A stretch of 64,000 nucleotides of DNA from Bolinopsis microptera (GCF_026151205.1 NC_087080.1:319812-383811); one strand, 5' to 3'. Shown: positions 49,976 to 62,679, counted from the stretch's first letter. Made by a program: numbers and translations. Notes: generated by a model not told the origin, from the letters alone.

Positions 49976-52385
49976 GTGAGCAGGAAACTGCCCCCCCCCC
50001 CCTGGATTTGCACAGGAAACTTGTCCCTCTGGATTTGAACAGGAAACTTGTCCTCCCCTGGTTGTGAGCAGGAAACTTGCCCCCCCTGGTTGTGAGCAGG
50101 AAACTTGCCCCCCCTGGTTGTGAGTAGAAAACTTGCCCCCCCCTGGTTGTGAGCAGGAAACTTGCCCCCCCTGGTTGTGAGCAGGAAACTTGCCCCCCCC
50201 CCCTTGGTTGTGAGCAGGAAACTTGCCCCCCCTGGTTGTGAGCAGGAAACTTGTCCTCCCCTGGTTGTGAGCAGGAAACTTGCCCCCCCCCCTTGGTTGT
50301 GAGCAGGAAACTTGCCCCCCCTGGTTGTGAGTAGAAAACTTGCCCCCCCCTGGTTGTGAGCAGGAAACTTGCCCCCCCTGGTTGTGAGCAGGAAACTTGC
50401 CCCCCTGGTTGTGAGTAGAAAACTTGCCCCCCCTGGTTGTGAGCAGGAAACTTGCCCCCCCTGGTTGTGAGCAGGAAACTTGCCCCCCCCCCTTGGTTGT
50501 GAGCAGGAAACTTGCCCCCCCTGGTTGTGAGCAGGAAACTTGTCCTCCCCTGGTTGTGAGCAGGAAACTTGCCCCCCCTGGTTGTGAGCAGGAAACTTGT
50601 CCTCCCCTGGTTGTGAGCAGGAAACTTGCCCCCCCTGGTTGTGAGCAGGAAACTTGCCCCCCCCTGGTTGTGAGTAGAAAACTTGCCCCCCCCCCTGGTT
50701 GTGAGCAGGAAACTTGCCCCCCCTGGTTGTGAGCAGGAAACTTGCCCCCCCTGGTTGTGAGTAGAAAACTTGCCCCCCCCTGGTTGTGAGCAGGAAACTT
50801 GCCCCCCCTGGTTGTGAGCAGGAAACTTGCCCCCCCCTTGGTTGTGAGCAGGAAACTTGCCCCCCCTGGTTGTGAGCAGGAAACTTGTCCTCCCCTGGTT
50901 GTGAGCAGGAAACTTGCCCCCCCCCCTTGGTTGTGAGCAGGAAACTTGCCCCCCCTGGTTGTGAGTAGAAAACTTGCCCCCCCCTGGTTGTGAGCAGGAA
51001 ACTTGCCCCCCCTGGTTGTGAGCAGGAAACTTGCCCCCCCCCCCTTGGTTGTGAGCAGGAAACTTGCCCCCCGCTGGTTGTGAGCAGGAAACTGCCCCCC
51101 CCTGGTTGTGAGCAGGAAACTTGTCCTCCCCTGGTTGTGAGCAGGAAACTTGCCCCCCCTGGTTGTGAGCAGGAAACTTGTCCTCCCCTGGTTGTGAGCA
51201 GGAAACTTGCCCCCCCTGGTTGTGAGCAGGAAACTTGCCCCCCCCCTGGTTGTGAGCAGGAAACTTGTCCTCCCCTGGTTGTGAGCAGGAAACTTGCCCC
51301 CCCTGGTTGTGAGCAGGAAACTTGTCCTCCCCTGGTTGTGAGCAGGAAACTGCCCCCCCCTGGTTGTGAGCAGGAAACTTGTCCTCCCCTGGTTGTGAGC
51401 AGGAAACTTGCCCCCCCCTGGTTGTGAGCAGGAAACTTGTCCTCCCCTGGTTGTGAGCAGGAAACTTGCCCCCCCTGGTTGTGAGCAGGAAACTTGCCCC
51501 CCCTGGTTGTGAGTAGAAAACTGCCCCCCCCCCTGGTTGTGAGCAGGAAACTTGCCCCCCCTGGTTGTGAGCAGGAAACTTGCCCCCCTGGTTGTGAGTA
51601 GAAAACTTGCCCCCCCTGGTTGTGAGCAGGAAACTTGCCCCCCCTGGTTGTGAGCAGGAAACTTGCCCCCCCCCCTTGGTTGTGAGCAGGAAACTTGCTC
51701 CCCCCTGGTTGTGAGCAGGAAACTTGTCCTCCCCTGGTTGTGAGCAGGAAACTTGCCCCCCTGGTTGTGAGCAGGAAACTTGCCCCCCTGGTTGTGAGTA
51801 GAAAACTTGCCCCCCCCCCCCTGGTTGTGAGCAGGAAACTTGCCCCCCCTGGTTGTGAGCAGGAAACTTGCCCCCCCCCCCTTGGTTGTGAGCAGGAAAC
51901 TTGCCCCCCCTGGTTGTGAGCAGGAAACTTGCCCCCCCCCCCTTGGTTGTGAGCAGGAAACTTGCTCCCCCCCCCTGGTTGTGAGCAGGAAACTTGCCCC
52001 CCCTGGTTGTGAGCAGGAAACTTGCCCCCCCCCCCCCTTGGTTGTGAGCAGGAAACTTGCTCCCCCCTGGTTGTGAGCAGGAAACTTGTCCTCCCCTGGT
52101 TGTGAGCAGGAAACTTGCCCCCCTGGTTGTGAGCAGGAAACTTGCCCCCCCTGGTTGTGAGCAGGAAACTTGCCCCCCCTGGTTGTGAGCAGGAAACTTG
52201 CCCCCCCCCCCCCTTGGTTGTGAGCAGGAAACTTGCCCCCCCTGGTTGTGAGCAGGAAACTTGTCCCCCCCTGGTTGTGAGCAGGAAACTTGTCCCCCCC
52301 CCTGGTTGTGAGCAGGAAACTTGCCCCCCTGGTTGTGAGCAGGAAACTTGCCCCCCCCCCCCCCATCCTGGTTGTGAGCAGAATA
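49975..52385. repeat. 28-bp minisatellite with variable C-run, about 85-90 copies
   Basis: The unit is CTGGTTGTGAGCAGGAAACT followed by TG and C5 to C14. A TGTCCTCCC variant and a GAGTAGAAAAC variant recur in blocks, which gives a higher-order pattern. Minus-strand ORFs of over 800 codons in two frames, and several plus-strand ORFs, are translations of the repeat whose frame slips with C-run length. They are not gene evidence. Confidence 0.95.
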
Positions 52386-53139
52386 CTTGCTGCATAATGA
52401 TAAGACTCGTCATGTAACACTTTATTAAAACTTTCTTCGTGCTAAAAATAGACAGAGTTATTATTATCTTGCTTGTCATCCGTAAATCATGTAAATTGTT
52501 CTTAATTCAGTTTGATTTATTGGAGTTATAATCATATCTTTATTAAGTAGGTACTGATGATGAAAGAAATTATTCTACCAATATTATGAAGATTTGGAAC
52601 TTGAACACTCATCCGTTGTATGATATTGAGAAAAACAGTTGCAGTCACGTGACGTTCATTGCGGTAATAATCCCTGATTATAATTACTTTGCTTTACCTT
52701 GCTTTATCGTGTCGAGTGTCAAGTCAAATGCTTAGTGTCTGAGTGCAGTGAACGTACAATTAATATATAAAGGAGCATATTAAGCGCCACGTTTGCTTGA
52801 CCCCTATGTTTATCATTACACATTAGCCGTATTGAAAAAGTTTTAAAATTTAATGATAGTAATTGCAGCAGTCTTATAGCAGTATTATTATTGTAATAGT
52901 TAAGTAATTAAGTAATCAAATAATGAGAAAATGTTGCACCTAGACAGTAGAAACTTATTTTACCCCCCGCCCCCCCCCCCCCCCCCCCCCCCCCCTTAAG
53001 AGATTGAAATATTCTTTTATTTTTAACTACTATTGTAGAAACTTATTCTCGGTGGATCAGGATTCGGGGTGAACCGATTACGCCTCAAATAATTAATTTC
53101 GTTTTTATAACCAAGAAGAACATTGTATCGCATGGTATG
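52386..53139. other. Unique AT-rich sequence with one C-run, no gene seen
   Basis: A C-run lies at about 52964-52995, and TAGAAACTTATT occurs on both sides of it (52949 and 53036). A GTCACGTGAC palindrome lies at 52644-52653. Confidence 0.65.
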
Positions 53140-53220
53140 ACGCCACGTGTAATGACGTCACACCACGTGGTATGACGTCACACCACGTGTAATGACGTCA
53201 CACCACGTGGTATGACGTGG
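53140..53220. promoter_or_regulatory. 20-bp periodic array of CACGTG and TGACGTCA sites
   Basis: Four CACGTG E-boxes at 53144, 53164, 53184 and 53204 alternate with three perfect CRE palindromes TGACGTCA (53153, 53173 and 53193), all at exact 20-bp spacing. CREB/ATF-type bZIP proteins bind TGACGTCA, and bHLH-ZIP proteins bind CACGTG. Whether this is an enhancer or only a short tandem repeat is undecided. Confidence 0.6.
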
Positions 53221-53408
53221 CACATGTTATGCTGCCACATGAGGGGGAGGAGCTCTAGAGTCTAACTCTAGATGACTTTAGTAAAGGCCGGCTCCAAAAT
53301 ATATGGCCGACATATGTAATCTTATTTCAGCACTGAGAGCAATACTGTAGTTATAGTAATAGTTCTGTTCTGATCAGTTTGCTCGTTTTGAAGTGATGTT
53401 TGTTGCAA

Positions 53409-53494
53409 TGTTACGCCACTACAGCAAACCAGTGGCGTAATGTTACGCCACTACAACAAACCAGTGGCGTAACGTTACGCCACTGGTTTGTTGT
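53409..53494. repeat. Nested palindromes including a perfect 42-bp inverted repeat
   Basis: 53453-53473 (ACAACAAACCAGTGGCGTAAC) is exactly complementary to 53474-53494 with no spacer. Just upstream, TTACGCCACT and AGTGGCGTAA form a second hairpin from the same units. The TTACGCCACTG core also makes up the intron array at 29.74-30.05 kb. Confidence 0.92.
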
Positions 53495-54015
53495 TTTATG
53501 CGGCAAGTCTTGTTCGGCCGCAAAAGCGTATAAGTCAGGTGATGATTTGGGGCGTGTATAATAATACGAGCTAGTGTAATACTGTACGAGCCCGTATTCG
53601 GAACGTGTGCAACATCTATCTAGCAGAGTACGATAGATTACATAGATTTATAATTTATTTAATTTATTTCTCGTTAATTTACCTAACATATTCATTTATT
53701 TAGCTAGCCTGATGGTTATCAGAGAGAATTACTATTAATGTAATGTACTGCAAGCTGGTATCAAGTCCAGACGCCATCATTTCATTTCCATTACAATAAC
53801 CCTGTGTAGTCATTGACTATACTGATTAAATGCGGTCTTAGAGCAATTGTTTGATTTTGTGTTGCAAATTTCATCGTACTATAATATTAAGTGGAACTAC
53901 TTTTCAGTTTTTAAGTTTTCATATTGAACTTAGTCACGACTTAAGTTAAGCGTCCCCAGCTGCCCCAGTTACAACTCGTGTAGGTATTGTACTCCGACAT
54001 GCCCAGAACTCCCTG
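53495..54015. other. Unique sequence, no gene seen
   Basis: AT-rich with no ORF of note. Confidence 0.6.
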
Positions 54016-54190
54016 TTTTTAGAAAAACAGCTGCAGTCACGTGACGGCTAGCCCTGCTCTGATTGGCCGAGAGCCAGAGTCACGTGACAGGAGTCCTGGC
54101 CTCTGATTGGCTGTCGAGCGGGAAGGTGACGCGTGATTGGTGGGTGAGTAGGGGAGGTGGCGCGGAGCATCGCGGGGCTACATAATGTGA
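54016..54190. promoter_or_regulatory. Candidate promoter: three CCAAT boxes and two GTCACGTGAC sites in GC-rich DNA
   Basis: Inverted CCAAT boxes (ATTGG) lie at 54062, 54106 and 54136, and GTCACGTGAC (the extended E-box / CLEAR-type palindrome) at 54036-54045 and 54079-54088. CAGCTG lies directly before the first. The segment is GC-rich against AT-rich flanks. NF-Y binds clustered CCAAT boxes in many animal promoters. No downstream ORF of credible quality is in the window on either side, so the transcript, if any, may be noncoding or have a distant first coding exon. Confidence 0.45.
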
Positions 54191-54279
54191 TCTGGGGTTT
54201 GAAGTCCGGTAATGCTAATAGTAACTGGCTCATCACACGTTATTCGCTCTCTTAGTAGCTCGTATTTATCTGCTGCTCA

Positions 54280-55765
54280 CCTAGCACTACCGTTAATACT
54301 GCTCACCTAGCACTACCGTTTCTAGTGCGACTACTGCTCACCTAGCACTACCGTTTCTAGTGCGACTACTGCTCACCTAGCACTACCGTTACTACTGCTC
54401 ACCTAGCACTACCGTTTCTAGTGCGACTACTGCTCACCTAGCACTACCGTTACTACTGCTCACCAAGCACTACCGTTTCTAGTGCGACTACTGCTCACCT
54501 AGCATTACCGTTTCTACTGCTCACTTAGCACTACCGTTAATACTGCTCACCTAGTACTACCGTTAATACTGCTCACCTAGCACTACCGTTTCTAGTGCGA
54601 GTAGTGCGACTACTGCTCACCTAGCACTACCGTTTCTAGTGCGAGTAGTGCGACTACTGCTCACCTAGCACTACTGTTTCTAGTGCGAGTAGAGCGACTA
54701 CTGCTCACCTAGCACTACCATTTCTAGTGCGAGTAGTGCGACTACTGCTCACCTAGCACTACTGTTTCTAGTGCGAGTAGAGCGACTACTGCTCACCTAG
54801 CACTACCGTTTCTACTGCGAGTACTGCTCACTTAGCACTACCGTTTCTACTGCGAGTAGAGCGACTACTGCTCACCTAGCACTACCGTTTCTACTGCGAG
54901 TAGTGCGACTACTGCTCACCTAGCACTACCGTTTCTACTGCGAGTACTGCTCACCTAGCACTACCGTTTCTACTGCGAGTACTGCTCACTTAGCACTACC
55001 GTTAATACTGCTCACCTAGTACTACCGTTAATACTGCTCACCTAGCACTACCGTTTCTAGTGCGAGTAGTGCGACTACTGCTCACCTAGCACTACTGTTT
55101 CTAGTGCGACTACTGCTCACCTAGCACTACCGTTTCTAGCACTACCGTTACTACTGCTCACTTAGCACTACCGTTTCTAGTGCGAATAGAGCGACTACTG
55201 CTCACCTAGCACTACCGTTTCTAGTGCGAGTAGTGCGACTACTGCTCACCTAGCACTACCGTTTCTAGTGCGAGTAGTGCGACTACTGCTCATCTAGCAC
55301 TACCGTTTCTAGTGCGACTACTGCTCACCTAGCACTACCGTTTCTAGTGCGAGTAGTGCGACTACTGCTCACCTAGCACTACTGTTTCTAGTGCGAGTAG
55401 TGCGACTACTGCTCACCTAGCACTACCGTTTCTAGTGCGAGTAGTGCGACTACTGCTCACCTAGCACTACTGTTTCTAGTGCGAGTAATGCGACTACTGC
55501 TCACCTAGCACTACCGTTTCTAGTGCGAGTAATGCGACTACTGCTCACCTAGCACTACCGTTTATAGTGCGATTACTGCTCACCTAGCACTACCGTTTCT
55601 AGTGCGAGGAGTGCGACTACTGCTCACCTAGCACTACCGTTTCTAGTGCGACTACTGCTCACCTAGCACTACCGTTTCTAGTGCGAGTAGTGCGAGTAGT
55701 GCTCACCTTGCACTATCGTTTCTAGTGTGAGTAGTGCGACTACTGCTCACCTATCACTTCCGTTT
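54280..55765. repeat. Complex array of CTGCTCACCTAGCACTACCG units
   Basis: Units combine ACTGCTCACCTAGCACTACC, GTTTCTAGTGCGA and optional GTAGTGCGACT blocks, giving unit lengths of about 25-55 bp. CTAGCACTA/TAGTGCGA arms can pair, so each unit may fold into a hairpin. The first units follow the candidate promoter by about 90 bp. Confidence 0.93.
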
Positions 55766-56071
55766 CCGTAAAATAAAATACGCCACCATGTATCACGGAT
55801 CGGGAAATTGTGCGGCCATCCACAAAAGAAAATCGGCCGCATTTCTTGTTGAACAGTGCAGAACCCATCCTTTTGTTATTTTGTGGAAAACCTGTTTTTC
55901 TATTATCTATGGTAAATAGCTACTGTTCTAATAATGCAAATTATACTTTATCAGCACGTGTAAGGTTCGGAAGCCGTGACAACTTATTTGCAAGCCTATC
56001 CTTACTGGAGATTTGATAGATGAAATCTTAAGAGCCTTATTACTCTAGTAGCCAGAGTGTAGTTACTACAC
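55766..56071. other. Unique sequence, no gene seen
   Basis: Two overlapping ORFs of 61-68 codons in different frames have no recognisable domain. Confidence 0.55.
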
Positions 56072-56191
56072 ACACAGCGCCCACGTGACACACACAGCGC
56101 CCAAGTGACACACACAGCGCCCACGTGACACACACAGCGCCCACGTGACACACAAAGCGCCCACGTGACACACATAGCGCCCACGTGACAC
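56072..56191. repeat. 20-bp array with CACGTG, six copies
   Basis: Six copies of ACACACAGCGCCCACGTGAC (one with AAGTGAC). It has the same 20-bp spacing of E-boxes as the array at 53.14 kb, but a different surrounding sequence. Confidence 0.93.
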
Positions 56192-56760
56192 ACACAGCAG
56201 TCCATTATTGGTACAAGCTGTGCCCTGAGGGGTGCGCTTATCTCTTGATATACAGATAATGTTGTACTCAAGTAGGAGATGGTGATATACAGATAACGGA
56301 GGGATGTAAATCTGTTACACGGCGTCTCCCTTCGTTTAAATGATGTGAGATTGCGCTTATCTCTCTAACCAAGAATGTCAGTTTATAGGGGTCGTGTAGA
56401 TACTAGATATAACTCTACTCGAGTCACGTAGTACAGGGGGTGGGGGGCTACTACACGTAGTACTGGGGGGGGGGGGGGGGGGTGGGGGCTACTACACGTA
56501 GTATGTTTAGAGGTCATGTAGTGTGTTTTGTCATGTAGTGTGTTTTGGGGTTGCGAGAAGGATCACGCCTTTAAAAACACGTGCAAAATCTGACTGTGAA
56601 AACTTTCACAGAGCGTGTTTAGAGGTTGTGACTCGTGAGAGTTACTATACTAGTAGTTACTATAGTAACACTACTAGAAAGAGTCGTTGCGGCTCGTCTG
56701 TTTCACCCTTATACACATTCTCTTTCACTATTAGTACTAATATTAATAATAAACAGATTC
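56192..56760. other. Unique sequence with G-runs, no gene seen
   Basis: A CTACTACACGTAGTAC palindromic segment occurs twice around G-runs (56435-56500). An 81-codon ORF (56523-56768) has no recognisable domain. Confidence 0.6.
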
Positions 56761-56764
56761 CTAA

Positions 56765-58258
56765 GTAATGTTAACTTATAAGTTATAGTAACACTACTAT
56801 GAATGTAGTTACTATACTCTATAGCAACACTACTAGAAATGTAGTTACTATAGTAACACTACTAGGAATGTAGTTACTATAGTAACACTACTAGGAATGT
56901 AGTTACTATAGTAACACTACTAGGAATGTAGTTACTATAGTAACACTACTAGGAATGTAGTTACTATAGTAACACTACTAGGAATGTTGTTACTATAGTA
57001 ACACTACTAGGAATGTAGTTACCATAGTAACACTACTAGGAATGTAGTTACTATAGTAACACTACTAGGAATGTAGTTACCATAGTAACACTACTAGGAA
57101 TGTAGTTACTATAGTAACACTACTAGGAATGTAGTTACTATAGTAACACTACTAGGAATGTAGTTACCATAGTAACACTACTAGGAATGTAGTTACTATA
57201 GTAACACTACTAGGAATGTAGTTACTATAGTAACACTACTAGGAATGTAGTTACCTAAGTAACACTACTAGGAATGTAGTTACCATAGTAACACTACTAG
57301 GAATGTAGTTACCATAGTAACACTACTAGGAATGTAGTTACCATAGTAACACTACTAGGAATGTAGTTACCATAGTAACACTACTAGGAATGTAGTTACA
57401 TAGTAACACTACTAGGAATGTAGTTACCATAGTAACACTACTAGGAATGTAGTTACCATAGTAACACTACTAGGAATGTAGTTACCATAGTAACACTACT
57501 AGGAATGTAGTTACCATAGTAACACTACTAGGAATGTAGTTACCATAGTAACACTACTAGGAATGTAGTTACCATAGTAACACTACTAGGAATGTAGTTA
57601 CCATAGTAACACTACTAGGAATGTAGTTACTATAGTAACACTACTAGGAATGTAGTTACCATAGTAACACTACTAGGAATGTAGTTACTATAGTAAACAC
57701 TACTAGGAATGTAGTTACCATAGTAACACTACTAGGAATGTAGTTACCTATAGTAACACTACTAGGAATGTAGTTACTATAGTAACACTACTAGGAATGT
57801 AGTTACCATAGTAACACTACTAGGAATGTAGTTACCATAGTAACACTACTAGGAATGTAGTTACCAAAGTAACACTACTAGGAATGTAGTTACCATAGTA
57901 ACACTACTAGGAATGTAGTTACCATAGTAACACTACTAGGAATGTAGTTACTAAAGTAACACTACTAGGAATGTAGTTACCATAGTAACACTACTAGGAA
58001 TGTAGTTACCATAGTAACACTACTAGGAATGTAGTTACCATAGTAACACTACTAGGAATGTAGTTACCATAGTAACACTACTAGGAATGTAGTTACTATA
58101 GTAACACTACTAGGAATGTAGTTACATAGTAACACTACTAGGAATGTAGTTACCATAGTAACACTACTAGGAATGTAGTTACCATAGTAACACTACTATG
58201 AATGTAGTTACCATAGTAACACTACTAGGAATGTAGTTACCATAGTAACACTACTAGG
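56765..58258. repeat. 29-bp array with GTTACCATAGTAAC core, about 51 copies
   Basis: The unit is AGGAATGTAGTTACCATAGT plus AACACTACT. The core is GTTACCATAGTAAC in most copies and GTTACTATAGTAAC in others. The first form matches the RFX X-box consensus without mismatch. Rare units have one-base indels. Confidence 0.95.
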
Positions 58259-58344
58259 AAGCTGATTGATTCTCCCACACGTATACTGCGAGTGTAATTA
58301 TATTAGATTCTCTTTTTCTAATTATTTCTTCTCCCCTTATGCTA

Positions 58345-58885
58345 CAGTAGTCGCTGTAGTCCCCTTATACCGTGTAATTTGTTTTAACTTTGTGTTAACT
58401 TCTCGTCTTATACCGTGTAATTTGTTTTAACTTTGTGTTAACTTCTCGTCTTATACCGTGTAATTTGTTTTAACTTTGTGTTAACTTCTCGTCTTATACC
58501 GTGTAATTTGTTTTAACCTTGTGTTAACTTCTCGTCTTATACCTTGTAATTTGTTTTAACTTTGTGTTAACTTCTCGTCTTATACCGTGTAATTTGTTTT
58601 AACTTTGTGTTAACTTCTCGTCTTATACCTTGTAATTTGTTTTAATTTTGTGTTAACTTCTCGTCTTATACCTTGTAATTTGTTTTAATTTTGTGTTAAC
58701 TTCTCGTCTTATACCTTGTAATTTGTTTTAACTTTGTGTTAACTTCTCGTCTTATACCTTGTAATTTGTTTTAACTTTGTGTTAACTTCTCGTCTTATAC
58801 CTTGTAATTTGTTTTAACTTTGTGTTAACTTCTCGTCTTATACTTGGTAATTTGTTTTAACTTTGTCTTAACTTCTCGTATTTTT
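58345..58885. repeat. 43-bp array, about 12 copies
   Basis: The unit is CTTATACC(G/T)TGTAATTTGT, TTTAACTTTGTGTTAACTTC, TCGT. Units with CCGTG lie to the left and those with CCTTG to the right, so the two variants expanded separately. Confidence 0.95.
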
Positions 58886-59840
58886 TGTGAACGAGTAATA
58901 CTACCAAGAAGGGGTATCCTAGGAAGTTACTTGAACTTATAATACCCCTATAATACCCCTTCTCAATTAATTACCCTCCATCAAGTTTCCTATCATTCGG
59001 CTGAGTCAAGTCTCCTGAGCCTAGTATCCAAGAATTCAAATATTTCGGCCACACACATGACAAATACAACCGCATTTTGAATATTTTAGCGTGAAAATTT
59101 ACAACAAAAAGACCAAACAAACTTCTAAATTTGTATTGCGTGTATGTTGTAAGCAAAATAACTAATTTAGCCAACATCTCTAGAAACAAGCATTTGAGGG
59201 CGTAATATGATTCATAAGTTGTATAATATTCATATATATTATGTATTATATATTATATGTGTCTTTGCGAACATTAGGAAAGTTGTTACTATAGTATCTA
59301 CCAGCTACCTAGTTGCTAGGTAACGGTAACTCTACGACATTCAACTTTTGAGATAAGCCAAAAAACAGCTGTTCTTCGATATCTTAAAAGCCCAAATACA
59401 AAAATCCCAAATTTGCACCTTATATCATATTATATTAGTGGTATTTTAATATTTTGCCCCGTAAGAATAAGATTTAGGACTAGCGACACAGATTGAGAAA
59501 TTGGGTACCTAGATGATTTTGACATAACAAAGGACCCGTACACACTCAATACAACACTCAATAGTCAATACAACTACACTACACTATTAGATTACTCAGT
59601 ATCATACACGTTCAGAGATCTCTTGCGCTCACAATTAATAATTATCAATTATTATTTCCGCTCAAATAGGGTCCTCAACGAGCGAGTCACGAGTGTACAA
59701 AGGTTAAAAATAGTTAGCGCAGCGGGGTCTGAGTGTAGTGTTCAACTTGAATACTACACTGACAGGGGTTCTATTCCGTATCGTGACAATCTGCACCTTC
59801 TACAGTTACACACGCTGCAAACGCATTACACGTGATCAGT
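58886..59840. other. Unique AT-rich sequence, no gene seen
   Basis: Non-repetitive apart from small motifs. ORFs of 70-72 codons (58971-59189 minus, 59623-59835 plus) have no recognisable domain. GTTGCTAGGTAAC (X-box-like) lies at about 59312. Confidence 0.6.
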
Positions 59841-59915
59841 TTCCTGAGCCCTGATTGGCTGCATCAGCGCGCGCGTGAGTGTGCACGTGGAGGCGCGCGC
59901 GTGTCCACCTCGTCA
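59841..59915. promoter_or_regulatory. CpG-dense segment with CCAAT box and CACGTG
   Basis: ATTGG at 59853 is followed by CAGCGCGCGCGTG, a GCACGTGG E-box at about 59883 and GGCGCGCGCGTG. Alternating CG favours left-handed DNA. It resembles a small CpG-type promoter, but I see no gene next to it. Confidence 0.35.
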
Positions 59916-61384
59916 GATTATCTGCTATGGTTGCCCATTTCCTTTGTTGTAGCCTGCTAACTGGTTTGGTAGTTGTACCATTATTAGCTTGTTAATTGTA
60001 ATCTTCTCTCTATTGCCGCTTTTACTAAACAGCTTGATATTTAGTGATGTTGTTATCTTCTACAATTAGCCAACATGTCTAATTCTTACTTCACTATAAC
60101 TAGTACTGGTAGTGTAACCATGGTAACCACTGGTAACCATGGTAACTGTAACCATGGTAACTGTTTCCACTGCTATTTCACAATGTTCCACATTCTCGGT
60201 AATCTAATTTATCCCCTGTCACCATGACAACACATGTTTTTCTATTGTCACTGACCTTTTTTGCGTTGTACAGGCTTATTCCCCAGTATCTATATAATTT
60301 ACCTTCAGGTTACTTTACCTGGCTATACGTGTATTACTAGAAAAAACCGCTTGTCCTTAGCACTATTTTCCCCAGAGAGCATGTTTTTGACTGGGAGTAC
60401 ACCCTGCTACTGGGAGTACACCCTGCTACTGGGAGTACACCCTGCTACTGAGAGTGTTTCTTTTAATTTCCTGACAGTTCCCTGCTATTGTGAGATCTGT
60501 TTACCAGAATAGCAAAGTGTCATTGTTCCTGCCTGATGTTGCTATGGTTACTTGCCTGATGTATTGTAACAGTGTCACGTGTATTGTAACAGTGTCACGT
60601 GTATTGGTTATCACTAGTATTGTCGCTATTTCAGTCTTCTTATCCATAGTTAATAATGAGACTGCATATTTTCATATTCCTTCTCCAGCTTCAGTTACAC
60701 TACTAGTTACTACTACTTACCTTCAGTTACACTACTAGTTACTACTACTTGTCTTACCTTCAGTTACACTACTACTACTTGTCTTACCTTCAGTTACACT
60801 ACTAGTTACTACTACTTGTCTTACCTTCAGTTACACTACTAGTTACTACTACTTACCTTCAGTTACAGTTACAGCTCAATTATAAGACGTCAACTCCTCT
60901 CACTATCATTTGCTCGTCAGGCTGTTGCTATGGTTACTGTTGCTATGGTTACATGTCTGCAATACTCTTATTCTCCTCATTCTACTTATCCGCAACTCAT
61001 CAACTAATTAAACCAATTATATTGCTGCTTTATAAGTTTATAGTGTAGCCTTCAGTTAGTGCTGTTATTTCTTCTTGTACTTGTACTGATGGATAATGCT
61101 ATTATTGTCATAGTTTCCACTCTTATTAAGTATAAATAGACATGCCCCCTATCCTAGCAGCATGCTCCCTTGTATTCTATTAGGTGGGTGTATTGCTCAC
61201 ATAGCTCACCAGTCTGTCTCTATTTAGACTGTTATTGTATTACTCCTTTATAATATATACTTATACTTACTGTTACTTGCTACAGTCCTATTTAGACTGC
61301 TTAATTAGATATTGTCGTCATTACACTCCCTGCAGGTTTCTCATTAGCGTTCAAGCTTATACAACAAAGGTAACAATATTAATT
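59916..61384. other. Mostly unique sequence with three small arrays, no gene seen
   Basis: Small arrays are: GGTAACCATGGTAACTGTAA units at 60113-60160; GGGAGTACACCCTGCTACT (19 bp, three copies plus a partial) at 60392-60450; GTATTGTAACAGTGTCAC (18 bp) at 60560-60605; and CTTCAGTTACACTACTAGTT (about 37-bp unit, five copies) at 60688-60865. No convincing ORF. Confidence 0.8.
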
Positions 61385-61605
61385 ACATAGCGTTACCCTG
61401 GCAACAGTGTCACGTGATACCTGCAATCCTGCATTGCCCTGGCAACCGTGATACCTGTGTTACCATGGCAACAGTGTCACGTGATACCTGCGTTACCCTG
61501 GCAATAGTGTCACGTGATACGTGTGTTACCCTGGCAACAGTGTCACGTGATACCTGTGTTACCCTGGCAACAGTGCCACGTGATACCTGTGTTACTTTGG
61601 GCACA
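61385..61605. repeat. 33-bp array with GTTACCCTGGCAAC and GTCACGTGA, about six copies
   Basis: The unit is GTTACCCTGGCAACAGTGTC plus ACGTGATACCTGT. One copy has GTTACCATGGCAAC. Each unit joins an X-box-consensus palindrome to an E-box palindrome. ORFs on both strands follow from the period being divisible by 3. Confidence 0.93.
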
Positions 61606-61607
61606 GT

Positions 61608-61610
<3 letters not shown>

Positions 61611-61642
<32 letters not shown>
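61611..61642. repeat. Poly-G tract, about 31 bp
   Basis: An uninterrupted G-run directly after the 33-bp array. Confidence 0.95.
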
Positions 61643-62659
<1,017 letters not shown>

Positions 62660-62679
62660 CACAGTGTTACGTATAATGT

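Noticed and set aside
42105-52385. CRISPR-like array
   Set aside because: The units are contiguous tandem repeats without unique spacers, in a eukaryotic context, and no cas genes are present.
49952-52479. Two minus-strand ORFs of over 800 codons
   Set aside because: They run through the 28-bp array, and the peptide alternates between frames whenever the C-run length changes, so there is no protein-level constraint.
56002-56271. 89-codon minus-strand ORF with Cys-Val-Ser-Arg-Gly repeats
   Set aside because: Translation of the 20-bp CACGTG array.
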